From contig NZ_HE978532.1 of the NCBI RefSeq assembly GCF_000311745.1, forward strand, positions 429,774 through 493,773: DNA of 64,000 bases. The letters run 5' to 3'. This DNA comes from Anaerococcus obesiensis ph10 (GTDB lineage: Bacteria; Bacillota; Clostridia; Tissierellales; Peptoniphilaceae). Numbering within the stretch: the first letter of the stretch is position 1; each line of letters begins with the position of its first letter. Of this stretch, positions 18,063 through 26,333 are shown one piece after another. The notes under the pieces are model-generated. The model searched no databases. It saw only the letters and a program-made list of their open reading frames with translations, and was not told the DNA's origin. Both the position numbers and the translations under genes were made by a program.

Positions 18063-18247
18063 GTTGATAAAGTATTCAAATCCTCATGCTAAGAATATCA
18101 TACGTAAAAAATTGATTTGATTTCAAATTTAAAAATTCGTCAAAAATCGCACTGTTCGAGCGAACGCGAGTTTGCGATTTTAGAATTTTAAAATTTAGAA
18201 ATCAACAATTTTTGTAGTCAGATATTCGTGCTTGAGGATTTGTTTAC
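18063..18247. repeat. 185-bp long-palindrome repeat, copy 1
   Basis: It begins GTTGATAAAG and ends TTTGTTTAC, imperfect inverted ends. The whole unit folds into one imperfect hairpin: the roughly 75-base left arm (from CAAATCCTCATGC to AAAAATCGCA) is matched by the reverse complement of the right arm (TGCGATTTTAG to GAGGATTTG), around a loop with GAGCGAACGCGAG. Copy 2 at 22208-22392 has the same 185-bp length, with about nine in ten bases identical by eye. It lies between the sensor-kinase stop and its terminator. It has no coding capacity, and its size and form suggest a MITE-like or structured 3'-UTR element. Confidence 0.9.
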
Positions 18248-18271
18248 TTATAATATATACAAAAACCCCAA

Positions 18272-19216
18272 TTAATTTTCAATAATATCAGCCTTTTTAA
18301 GATTAAGCGAAAAAACAGTCCCCTCTTTCTCCTTCGAATCAATCTTATAAGCATATCCAAGCTTTTTTAAAATATCATTTACCAAAAAAAGTCCTATGCC
18401 AGTTGAATTTGCATCTCTTTTATCACTATCTCCACTAAATCCAAATTTATTAATATTTTTCAAATCCTCTTTTTTAATACCAATTCCAGAATCTTCAATT
18501 TTTAAAATAAAATCATGGTAGGATATTTTTATATATCCCTTGTCTGTGTATTTTATAGCATTAAACAAAACCTGCTCAAGGACAAATCCCAGCCATTTTG
18601 GATCTGAAACTATATTTTCATCTTCTATATCAAGAATTAATTTTAAATTTTTATGGATAAAAAAACTCCTATATCTTTTTACAATATCTTTAATAAGCTT
18701 TTCAATAGAAAAAGATTTAAAAGAATAATCCAGACTATCCTGACCTAATTTTATAAAGGACAAAATCGATGCAATATAATCGTCAATCCTTATTAGTTCT
18801 CTTTTTATATCATAATTTTCTTCCCTTTCGCTAATCAAAGAAATACTTGAAAGGGGTGTTTTTATTTGATGGGTCCAAATTGTCAAAAGATTTTCCAAAT
18901 CATTTTGCCTTAGTTTACTAGAAATTCTAAGATTTTCTATTTCTTTTTCCTTACTTTCAAAAATTTCTTTCAAATGCCTTTCATAAAGATTTTTCTCAAA
19001 AAAAGAAAAAGAATTTTTTTCCAAACACTTTTTTACTTTAAAAAATCTAAAAATTCCTATAAATAAAAAAATAAAAAATAAAATTAATAAGCAATAGGAA
19101 AAAATCCTAAAATCTATAGGAAAGGCAAAAGAAAATATTAAAGATGAGATAAGAAAAATAAAAAAGGAGAAAATATAAGCCCTATTAATGCTAAAAAATA
19201 ATTTAAAATTTTTCAT
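18272..19216 (-). CDS. Intramembrane-sensing histidine kinase (BceS-type)
   Basis: A 314-residue kinase with only two N-terminal membrane helices (about residues 12-32 and 38-58) and almost no extracellular loop, the hallmark of BceS-type kinases that sense through their ABC transporter. The phosphoacceptor is His116 in IWTHQIKTPLSS. The catalytic domain shows N-box NAIKY, G1 EDSGIGIKKEDL and G2 STGIGLFLV. It overlaps the response regulator gene by 4 bases (ATGA). The Bce ABC genes lie just downstream but behind a terminator, so they form a separate unit. Confidence 0.93.
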   Translation of the reverse strand: MKNFKLFFSINRAYIFSFFIFLISSLIFSFAFPIDFRIFSYCLLILFFIFLFIGIFRFFKVKKCLEKNSFSFFEKNLYERHLKEIFESKEKEIENLRISSKLRQNDLENLLTIWTHQIKTPLSSISLISEREENYDIKRELIRIDDYIASILSFIKLGQDSLDYSFKSFSIEKLIKDIVKRYRSFFIHKNLKLILDIEDENIVSDPKWLGFVLEQVLFNAIKYTDKGYIKISYHDFILKIEDSGIGIKKEDLKNINKFGFSGDSDKRDANSTGIGLFLVNDILKKLGYAYKIDSKEKEGTVFSLNLKKADIIEN

Positions 19217-19881
19217 TTTATAAAATATCCCACTCCCTTTTTTGTTTGAATAAAATCATCTAAAGAAAGATTTTTCAATTTTTTCCTAAGCCTGTTGATA
19301 TTTACAGTCAAAGTATTATCATCAATAAAAGAATCAGTCGCCCAAAGTTTATCCATAATAGCTTCTCTCGAAATAATTTTTTCAGGTTTTTCCATAAGGA
19401 TTTCCAAAATCAAAAATTCATTTTTAGAAAGATTTATTTCCTTGTCATTAATTTTTAAAATCATCTTATCCTTAATCAAAGAAATATTTTTATAAGAAAG
19501 GTTTAAATTTTTCCCAGAAAAATCATAAGACCTTCTAAGAAGGGCCTTGATTTTCATATTTAAAACTTGCATAGAAAAAGGCTTTGAAATAAAATCATCT
19601 GCCCCATAATTTATAGCATTAATTAAATTTATATCATCAGCCGCACTGGTTAGAAAAATTATAGGAAGATTTGAAATTTCCCTAATTTTCTCACACCAAT
19701 AAAATCCATTTTCAAAAGGAAGTTTCAAATCCATCAAAACAAGCTTATAATCTCTTTTTTGAAATTCATCCAAAATATTAGAAAAATCATTTGGAACAAA
19801 ACACTTATATCCCAAAAGCTCAAGCTGAAAACAAAGCTCCTCACAAATTTTTTTATCATCTTCAACAATAAATATATCCAT
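19213..19881 (-). CDS. OmpR-family response regulator (BceR-type)
   Basis: A 222-residue regulator. The receiver domain has the acidic pair EDD near residue 8, the phosphoacceptor Asp51 in VLMDLKLP, Thr/Ser in FLTSA, and the conserved Lys in FISKPFS. A winged-helix DNA-binding domain follows (about residues 125-222), with NKNEFLILE-type and NTLTVNINRLRKKL-like segments. It is the first gene of the kinase pair and has a TATAAT at about 19900 on the minus strand. Its likely targets are the repeats at 17991-18030 before the ABC genes. Confidence 0.93.
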   Translation of the reverse strand: MDIFIVEDDKKICEELCFQLELLGYKCFVPNDFSNILDEFQKRDYKLVLMDLKLPFENGFYWCEKIREISNLPIIFLTSAADDINLINAINYGADDFISKPFSMQVLNMKIKALLRRSYDFSGKNLNLSYKNISLIKDKMILKINDKEINLSKNEFLILEILMEKPEKIISREAIMDKLWATDSFIDDNTLTVNINRLRKKLKNLSLDDFIQTKKGVGYFIK

Positions 19882-19934
19882 AATAACTCCTTAAAATTAT
19901 TATAATAGATTTTTTAGTTTTTGAAAATTTTCAC

Positions 19935-19960
19935 AAAAAAAGAAGCCGCTGGGCTTCTTT
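19935..19960 (-). terminator. Terminator after the metallochaperone gene
   Basis: GAAGCC and GGCTTC with a CAGC loop, followed by T7 on the minus strand, just after the stop at 19964. Confidence 0.9.
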
Positions 19961-19963
19961 TAA

Positions 19964-20845
19964 TTATTTTTTAAAAAGTATATCAAAAGATTTTTCTTCT
20001 AATTTTTCTCCAATAAATATCAAAGAATTTGTAAAAGATTCTCCTTCGTATTTTTCTACTGAAAATTTATTATCGACAACATCAACTTTAACTTTTTTAT
20101 TTTCTACATTTACAAGACCTTTTGCCCTAATTAATTTTCCAAACCTATTTTGGCAAACTGCATTGAAATTTGTCCCAAGTTCATTGAAATCTTTGAAAAC
20201 TACATTTTCATATACCAAATTATCAAGGTGTAAATGTTTATAGTCCCCTCTTATTAGAGATTCCTTATCATATTCCCCAATAAGAGAGTCCCATTCTTTT
20301 TTGTCAAAATCATTGTAGTGGCTGGTAAAAACTTTTGCTTTTGTTAAGTCTTCAAGTTTTTTTACTTCTTTTTCGATTTTTTCTGTACTTATATTTTCAG
20401 TTTTTGATAATAGTATATAGGATGAATTTTGGATTTGATCTAGGAAAAGTTCTTTATATTCTCCCATAATCTTATCTATACTGTAATAGTCAACTATGGC
20501 TATTGGTTTTAAAATTTTAATTTTTTCATATTCAATTGGACTAATATTTTCAATTATTTTAGAAAGATAGCCCAAACCTGTTGGCTCTATTATCAAATAT
20601 TCTGGATTTATTGTATTTTCTATACTCATAACCGTTGTTGCAAAATCTTTTTGTTTTGAACAACAAATACATCCTTCTTCCAAGGATAAAATTTCTTTTC
20701 CTGTATTTTTTAATAAGTCTTTATCTACATTTGCCTTGGCATAATCATTTTCTAAAATTACTGCATCATCCAATTTTTTTGACAATTTTTCTATAAAGGT
20801 TGTTTTTCCACTTCCCAAAAATCCTGATACTATTATTATTTTCAT
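19964..20845 (-). CDS. CobW/COG0523 (G3E) GTPase, probable zinc metallochaperone
   Basis: A 293-residue G3E GTPase. Walker A is GFLGSGKTT (residues 8-16), and the metal-binding GCICC motif typical of COG0523 follows near residue 58. The guanine-specificity motif LSKTE replaces NKxD (SKxE form). COG0523 proteins insert zinc or other metals into client enzymes. It starts directly after the stop of a zinc-dependent alcohol dehydrogenase with no gap and shares its promoter, so delivery of zinc to that enzyme is a reasonable inference. It lacks the His-rich tail of some relatives. Confidence 0.85.
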   Translation of the reverse strand: MKIIIVSGFLGSGKTTFIEKLSKKLDDAVILENDYAKANVDKDLLKNTGKEILSLEEGCICCSKQKDFATTVMSIENTINPEYLIIEPTGLGYLSKIIENISPIEYEKIKILKPIAIVDYYSIDKIMGEYKELFLDQIQNSSYILLSKTENISTEKIEKEVKKLEDLTKAKVFTSHYNDFDKKEWDSLIGEYDKESLIRGDYKHLHLDNLVYENVVFKDFNELGTNFNAVCQNRFGKLIRAKGLVNVENKKVKVDVVDNKFSVEKYEGESFTNSLIFIGEKLEEKSFDILFKK

Positions 20846-21922
20846 CTAATCTTCCATTAAATCTTCTGCTACAATTACAACTGGTTTAATTAAATCTTTT
20901 GGTTTATCTTTCATTAAGTATAATGCTTTTTCAACATTTTCAAATCCGTTGAATTTATGGGTAACAAGTTTTGAAAGATCTAATTTTCCACAAGAAACAA
21001 GTTTAGCAAGTTTTTCCATTCTGAGTCTTCCACCTGGTGTTAGGCCTCCATTAATTGCCTTGTGGCCCATTCCAACTCCCCATTCAACTCTAGGAATTTT
21101 GATATATTCTCCTCCGTCAAGGTAGTTTACATTACCAATTTTTGCACCTGGTTTCATAGCTTTGATTGCTTCTTCAAAAGTATCAACTGTTCCACCAGCA
21201 ATTATAACTCTATCAACGCCCTTACCATTTGTAAGTTTTAAAACTTGTTCAGAAATTGATCCGTCTTTGTAAGAAATTATATCTGTTGCTCCATAAAATT
21301 TAGCAGCTTCAACGCAATTTGGACGAGTTCCTACTGCATAAATTCTACTTGCTCCTCTTAGGTTAGCTCCTGCAACTGACATTAAACCAACTGGCCCAAT
21401 TCCTACTACTAAAACTTCATCTCCAAATTGAACGTCAGCTTGTTCAACTCCGTGGAATCCTGTTGTAACCATGTCTGATAACATTGGAGCTAAAACTGGA
21501 TCTACTCCTTCAGGAATTAAAGCAAGGTTAGCATCAGCATCATTTACATGGAAAACTTCACCAAATACACCGTCTTTAAAGTTTGAAAATTTCCATCCAG
21601 CAAGCATTCCGCCTGAATGCATTGGAAATCCTGCTTGACTTTCAAGAGATGACCAATCTGGAGTAATAGCTGGAACCAAAACCCTGTCCCCTGGTTTAAA
21701 ATCTTTAACTAATTCTCCAACTTTTACAATTTCTCCTGCAGCCTCATGACCTAAAATCATATCGTGTCTATCTCCGATAGCTCCTTCCCAAACTGTGTGA
21801 ATATCTGAGCTACATGGAGCTAAAGCTATTGGTTTAACAAGCGCATCTAATGGTCCCATTTCTGGTTCTGGTTTTTCAATCCAACCTGTCTTACCAATTC
21901 CCAACATCGCAAACCCTTTCAT
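20846..21922 (-). CDS. adh: Zinc-dependent secondary alcohol dehydrogenase (NADP-type)
   Basis: A 358-residue medium-chain dehydrogenase very like Thermoanaerobacter brockii ADH. The opening MKGFAMLGIGKTGWIEKP matches, and the catalytic zinc ligands Cys37, His59 and Asp150 with Glu60 are at the same numbers. The NADP-selecting motif is VGTRP (Ser/Thr199 and Arg200) with Tyr in SYKDG. The structural-zinc cysteines of horse-type ADHs are absent, as in TbADH. It interconverts secondary alcohols and ketones such as isopropanol and acetone. AGGAGG precedes the ATG. Confidence 0.95.
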   Translation of the reverse strand: MKGFAMLGIGKTGWIEKPEPEMGPLDALVKPIALAPCSSDIHTVWEGAIGDRHDMILGHEAAGEIVKVGELVKDFKPGDRVLVPAITPDWSSLESQAGFPMHSGGMLAGWKFSNFKDGVFGEVFHVNDADANLALIPEGVDPVLAPMLSDMVTTGFHGVEQADVQFGDEVLVVGIGPVGLMSVAGANLRGASRIYAVGTRPNCVEAAKFYGATDIISYKDGSISEQVLKLTNGKGVDRVIIAGGTVDTFEEAIKAMKPGAKIGNVNYLDGGEYIKIPRVEWGVGMGHKAINGGLTPGGRLRMEKLAKLVSCGKLDLSKLVTHKFNGFENVEKALYLMKDKPKDLIKPVVIVAEDLMED

Positions 21923-21973
21923 AGAGTCCTCCTTATTTTTTATTTTTTTATTCTATGTTTTATTTACAATTTA

Positions 21974-22002
21974 ATTTTAATTTATCTTTCAATACTTGTC
22001 AA
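21974..22002 (-). promoter_or_regulatory. Promoter of the zinc alcohol dehydrogenase operon
   Basis: TTGACA and TAAAAT with a 17-base spacer on the minus strand, about 50 bases before the ATG. The remaining upstream stretch to 22175 is AT-rich with nothing else recognisable. Confidence 0.8.
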
Positions 22003-22175
22003 TCATTTATCATTTTATTTTTCTATTTTAAATTTTGATGAAAACCATAACTTTAAACTAATTCATAATACTATCATAATAAAATTAAATTTTCACAAAT
22101 CAAATTTTTATTTTTAATTTTTAAATTATTTTTAAAATTTTTCCTATAAAAAAATAATTGCAGATTAAAAAGAGC

Positions 22176-22202
22176 AAAAAAATAAGACTGCGTTTGCAGT
22201 CT
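22176..22202 (-). terminator. Terminator of the ilvA-murE operon
   Basis: AGACTGC and GCAGTCT with a GTTT loop, followed by a T7 run on the minus strand. As at 18.0 kb, it lies beyond a 185-bp repeat that follows the last stop codon. Confidence 0.88.
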
Positions 22203-22207
22203 AGACT

Positions 22208-22392
22208 GTTGACAAAGTATACAAAACCTCACGCTAAGAATATCATATGGAAAAAATTGATTTGATTTCAAATTTTAAAATTCGTCAAAAATCGCATTGT
22301 TTGAGCGTTAGCGAGTTTGCGATTTTAGAATTTTAAAATTTAGAAATCAACAATTTTTGGAGTCAGATATTCGTGCTTGAGGGTTTGTCTAC
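22208..22392. repeat. 185-bp long-palindrome repeat, copy 2
   Basis: It begins GTTGACAAAG and ends TTTGTCTAC. It has the same length and the same orientation as copy 1 at 18063-18247. Differences from copy 1 cluster in the loop (GAGCGTTAGCGAG versus GAGCGAACGCGAG) and near the ends. It sits between the stop of the last operon gene (22419) and the terminator at 22176-22202, the same architecture as copy 1. Confidence 0.9.
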
Positions 22393-22418
22393 GCTCTAAG
22401 ATTCATTTGTAATCTTTT

Positions 22419-23711
22419 CTATAATTTCATTGAATTTTGTCTTCTTCTTAATTTTGTTATTGTTGCTTCTTCGTCAAGTTCTATCATTGATAAATTTATT
22501 ACTGTATCTTTTGGAATATCTACTATTGCTTTTGTTTTTTCTGTGATTAGGGCAATTGGAAGTAGATCTTCTTTTATTGATCTTGTGTGGTCGGTTAATT
22601 TTCCAAATACCTTATCTGATCCTATTCCCTCTAGATATTCTCCCTTTTTTATATCTCTTTTTGCAACTGAAACTGTATCGGCAACTTGTCCATGAAGTGG
22701 AGCTATTGTTGGCTCATTTTCTAAAACTGCATTGTAGATTGTAATTGGCGTTTCAAGACTTGTTAGGTGGTATGGTCTAAATAATAAATAGTTTGGGCCA
22801 TCTCCAAAGCCTAAAAATTTCATCAAATCTCTTACTTCTTTTTTGTCGCTTGTTACAATTAGAAATACTCCTGGCGCCATGCCTGGAGAAAATTCTACTG
22901 TTTTGTAAGATGATAAAACTCCACCGTCTTCTTTTAATTTAAAATCTTCTACGGCAGTTTCTGGGCTTGTAGCAATTCCATGACAGCCAAATGTATCTGG
23001 CAAAAATCCAAGGCAGTTACAAACTGAATTTAATTCTATCATTGTATTTGTTCCATCGACAAAACTTGTTAGCATTCTTGGAGAAAGTCCTTTTTCTTTT
23101 GCTTGGTCTTTTAAAATCTCTGCATTTGCATAGTTATCTAATGGATTATTTTTTCCTTTTGCTGCAACCAAAATCTCAAGGCCAATTCCATAAGCAAAAT
23201 CGCACAAATCTATTATTGAGCCTGGTTCATCTCCTGCAATTCCTGTATAAACAACTCCAGCTTTTTTTGCCATATCGTAAAGAATTGGTCCAACAACTGC
23301 ATCACATTCTACATTAAGTGTAATAAAATGCTTATGATATTGAATTGATTTTGCTGCAAGCTCTGCTCCAAATGGTGGATTTCCTGTTGCATCAACTACG
23401 GCTGTAATTTGTAAAAGTTTGTAAGCAAGTCTATAATTTGAACTTACTACAACAAAACCCTTGTTCAAAGCCTCATAGGCTTCGTCATAAGAATCTGTGT
23501 TTATAATTTTATCTTCAGAAATTCCTGAATCAATTAGGGCAATTTTTGCTTTTTGTGGTGTGTGTTCTATTACAAGAGAAACTTCTATTGCATCAATATC
23601 TCCCAATTGATTTATAAGACTTGCTCCCATTTTTCCACAACCAATTATCGCCAAAGAAATTCTTTCTCCATTGTGTTTTAATTCTTTTAGCTTTCTATTT
23701 ATCTTAAACAT
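22419..23711 (-). CDS. NAD(P)-dependent oxidoreductase with C-terminal SAF domain (homoserine-dehydrogenase-like)
   Basis: A 430-residue protein. The Rossmann fold starts at IIGCGKMGASL (about residue 22). The middle resembles the homoserine-dehydrogenase-like catalytic fold (VDATGNPPFGAELAAKS, GIAGDEPGSIIDLCDF), and the last 90 or so residues look like a SAF domain (VAKRDIKKGEYLEGIG). Related proteins oxidise branched sugar acids or are uncharacterised, so the substrate is not assignable here. It overlaps the flavoprotein gene upstream by 8 bases and is the last gene of an operon with threonine deaminase and MurE. Confidence 0.65.
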   Translation of the reverse strand: MFKINRKLKELKHNGERISLAIIGCGKMGASLINQLGDIDAIEVSLVIEHTPQKAKIALIDSGISEDKIINTDSYDEAYEALNKGFVVVSSNYRLAYKLLQITAVVDATGNPPFGAELAAKSIQYHKHFITLNVECDAVVGPILYDMAKKAGVVYTGIAGDEPGSIIDLCDFAYGIGLEILVAAKGKNNPLDNYANAEILKDQAKEKGLSPRMLTSFVDGTNTMIELNSVCNCLGFLPDTFGCHGIATSPETAVEDFKLKEDGGVLSSYKTVEFSPGMAPGVFLIVTSDKKEVRDLMKFLGFGDGPNYLLFRPYHLTSLETPITIYNAVLENEPTIAPLHGQVADTVSVAKRDIKKGEYLEGIGSDKVFGKLTDHTRSIKEDLLPIALITEKTKAIVDIPKDTVINLSMIELDEEATITKLRRRQNSMKL

Positions 23712-24906
23712 TTAATCTCCTTATATCCTCTGAGGCAGTTTTTGCTGATGAGAATGCCCATTGAATATTATATCCACCGCAATCTCCAGCAACATCCATA
23801 ACCTCTCCTATAAAATAACAATCTTTAATTTTTAAAGATTTCATGGTTTTTTTGTCGATTTCCTTACAAGATACTCCTCCCAAAGTCACTTGGGCATTGT
23901 TCTTGTCATTTATATCCATAATATCAAAAGGAAGATTTTTCAAAATATTTGAAATTTTTTCTAAATCATTTCTTGAAATATTTTTTTTACCAGGATTTAT
24001 TTTAATCCTTTTTAATATATCAATTATGAGTTTTTTATCTAAATTCCCAATTAATAATTCTTCGATATTTCTATTAGGAAATCTCTTTGACTTTTCTTCT
24101 AATTTCTTTAAAAGTCCATCTTTTTTATACTCTGGATAAAAGTCAATGTCAAGACTAACTTTTTTACCATCTTTTAAGGCAAGAGAAATTAAATTTGAAA
24201 GATCCAAAATCGCAGTTCCTGTAAGGCCATAAGTTTGAAAAATCACATCATCAGTTGATGATTTTATAAATTTTCCATCTACTTTCAAACTTGCTTTAGC
24301 ATTTACCTTAACACCCTTAGCTTTTTTGGACAAGGGATTTTTCGCCTTAAAATTTGTTATTCCAAAAGTCATATCTTCGATTTTTGTATGTTTTTCTAAA
24401 ATTTTAAAAATAGAACCATCAGAACCCGAATTTTTTAAAGTTTTTCCACCAGATGCAATCACAAGAAGGTCGTACTTGTATTTATTTTTTTCTGTTATGA
24501 TTAATTTTTTGTTAAAATCAATGTCCAAAACTTTTTGGTCAAAAATAAATTTTGCATTTTCATTTGCCCTCATCATGAGAGCATCTTTTACAGTCTGTGA
24601 GCTCATTGTTTTTGGATAGCATCTTCCTGATGGCAAATTTGTCCATTCTATTCCCAAATATTCAAAATATTCTAATAAGTCATTGTTGGAAAAATTATCC
24701 AAAGAATAATTTACAAAATCTTTTTCTTGTGAATAAAAATTTTCATAGGAAAGCTTTAAATTTGTAAAATTACACCTACCGTTTCCTGTGGCAAGGAGTT
24801 TTCTTCCACTGTCTTTGTTTGAATCTAATACTGTTATATTTTTATTATCTAAAAAAGAGCAGAAGGCAAGCGAACTTACCCCTGCTCCTATTACAAAAAT
24901 TCTCAT
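23704..24906 (-). CDS. FAD-dependent oxidoreductase of the HI0933/BaiN family
   Basis: A 400-residue flavoprotein. The dinucleotide motif at the N-terminus (VIGAGVSSLAFCSFLD) is followed by the family signature KLLATGNGRCNFTN. A second signature is DVAGDCGGYNIQWAFSSA at the C-terminus. Members include BaiN, proposed to reduce bile-acid intermediates, but most are uncharacterised. The gene overlaps murE by 4 bases and the next gene by 8, so all are translated from one message. Confidence 0.85.
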   Translation of the reverse strand: MRIFVIGAGVSSLAFCSFLDNKNITVLDSNKDSGRKLLATGNGRCNFTNLKLSYENFYSQEKDFVNYSLDNFSNNDLLEYFEYLGIEWTNLPSGRCYPKTMSSQTVKDALMMRANENAKFIFDQKVLDIDFNKKLIITEKNKYKYDLLVIASGGKTLKNSGSDGSIFKILEKHTKIEDMTFGITNFKAKNPLSKKAKGVKVNAKASLKVDGKFIKSSTDDVIFQTYGLTGTAILDLSNLISLALKDGKKVSLDIDFYPEYKKDGLLKKLEEKSKRFPNRNIEELLIGNLDKKLIIDILKRIKINPGKKNISRNDLEKISNILKNLPFDIMDINDKNNAQVTLGGVSCKEIDKKTMKSLKIKDCYFIGEVMDVAGDCGGYNIQWAFSSAKTASEDIRRLNV

Positions 24907-26333
24907 AATTCTTCTAGAACTTCCCTTATGGTTTCTTTTTCGTTGTAGTAGGTTTTAATATTTGCTTTTAATTTTAAGAAATCTTCTTCGCCCTTGCCAA
25001 GCATAAAAACAAAATCCCCTTTTTTTGCATGACTTATAGCATACTTTATAGCTTCTTTTCGATTTCTTATAATAATGCATTCCCCATTATTTTCTTCGAC
25101 TCCTTCTTTAATTTGATTTGAAATATTTTCAAAGGTATCAAATTTAGGATCATCGGTTGTTATTACAGAAAATATATCATATTTTGCAGATATTCTACCA
25201 AGACCTCTTCTAATATCAGGAGTCCTATCTCCACTTATTCCGTACACTGCAAATTTTTTTCTATCTTTTGGCAAATCTTTATAAAGACTTTCAAAAGATG
25301 TTGTTGTGTGGGCAAAATCTACTACTATATTTATTCCAAGGTCATTTTCTATAAATTCAAATCTTGATTTTACTCCCTTAAATCCTTCCAAGGCTTTAGA
25401 AATTTCTTCCAAATCAAAACCAAGGTCATTTGCAATTGTTATACCACAAAGGGCGTTGTAAATGTCATACATTCCAAATCTTTTTAAGTGAAATTTAACA
25501 CCATTTACAAAAAATTCAAGTCCCAAATCTACTCTTTTTATATTTTCTGCCTTATAGGCTGAATCTTCGTTTATAGAAATTGTAAGGGCATCTTTGAAAA
25601 TTTCTTTGGCTTTTTTACCATAATCGTCATCTAAATTTACGACTTGTTTTTTGGAATGATTTAATAAAATCATTTTTGCCTTGAAATAGTTATCCATAGT
25701 TTTATGGTAGTCCATGTGTTCTGGAGATAAATTTGTGAAAACTCCATACTCATAAGCTATTCCATAATTTCTTTTTAGGCACAAACCATGAGATGATGTT
25801 TCCATAACTACATTTTTAATTCCATCTTTTTTGACTTCATTTAAAATATAGTTTATATCTGTAATTTCTGGTGTCGTATGCTCAGTTGGTAAAGTTTTGC
25901 CGTTAAAAAAAGCTCCATCTGTACCAATATTTGCACAAGGCTCTCCCAGTTTGTTCAAAAGAAATGAGATTATATTTGCAGTTGTAGTTTTCCCATTTGT
26001 TCCTGTAACTCCAATCATTCTAAATGATTTTGATGGAAAATCTGATAAGAAATTTGAAATTTTTGCAAGAGCTAATCTTGCATCTTCAACTTTTATATAA
26101 TTTATTCCATTTTTAAATTCAACGTCATCATTTGTATAGACTATAGTTGATGCTCCATTCTCTAGGGCATTTTCTATATAATTATGTCCATCGAATTCAA
26201 ATCCTCTTATCGCTACAAATATAAAATCTTTTTTAATTTCTTTTGAATTTGAAGAAACTCCTACAATTTCTCTATCATTTTGAATATTTTTTGAAATGTA
26301 GGAAATTTCTTTTAGTATCTTTTCTAATTTCAT
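24903..26333 (-). CDS. murE: UDP-MurNAc-tripeptide synthetase (MurE)
   Basis: A 476-residue Mur ligase that adds the third amino acid to UDP-MurNAc-L-Ala-D-Glu. The ATP motif is GVTGTNGKTTTAN (about residue 110) and the substrate region reads GTDGAFFNGKTLPTEHTTPE. The residue-3 specificity loop reads DDPKF instead of the DNPR of meso-diaminopimelate enzymes, which fits an L-lysine or ornithine peptidoglycan as in anaerobic cocci. It begins directly after the threonine deaminase stop and overlaps the flavoprotein gene. No other mur genes are adjacent, so it is isolated from a division cluster. Confidence 0.95.
   Translation of the reverse strand: MKLEKILKEISYISKNIQNDREIVGVSSNSKEIKKDFIFVAIRGFEFDGHNYIENALENGASTIVYTNDDVEFKNGINYIKVEDARLALAKISNFLSDFPSKSFRMIGVTGTNGKTTTANIISFLLNKLGEPCANIGTDGAFFNGKTLPTEHTTPEITDINYILNEVKKDGIKNVVMETSSHGLCLKRNYGIAYEYGVFTNLSPEHMDYHKTMDNYFKAKMILLNHSKKQVVNLDDDYGKKAKEIFKDALTISINEDSAYKAENIKRVDLGLEFFVNGVKFHLKRFGMYDIYNALCGITIANDLGFDLEEISKALEGFKGVKSRFEFIENDLGINIVVDFAHTTTSFESLYKDLPKDRKKFAVYGISGDRTPDIRRGLGRISAKYDIFSVITTDDPKFDTFENISNQIKEGVEENNGECIIIRNRKEAIKYAISHAKKGDFVFMLGKGEEDFLKLKANIKTYYNEKETIREVLEEL

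Noticed and set aside
22074-22271. A 65-codon open frame over the second palindromic repeat
   Set aside because: It crosses the terminator and the repeat, has no ribosome site and no protein-like composition.
18063-22392. The paired repeats as a CRISPR array
   Set aside because: Only two copies 4 kb apart, each 185 bp and self-complementary; no short repeats with spacers and no cas genes.
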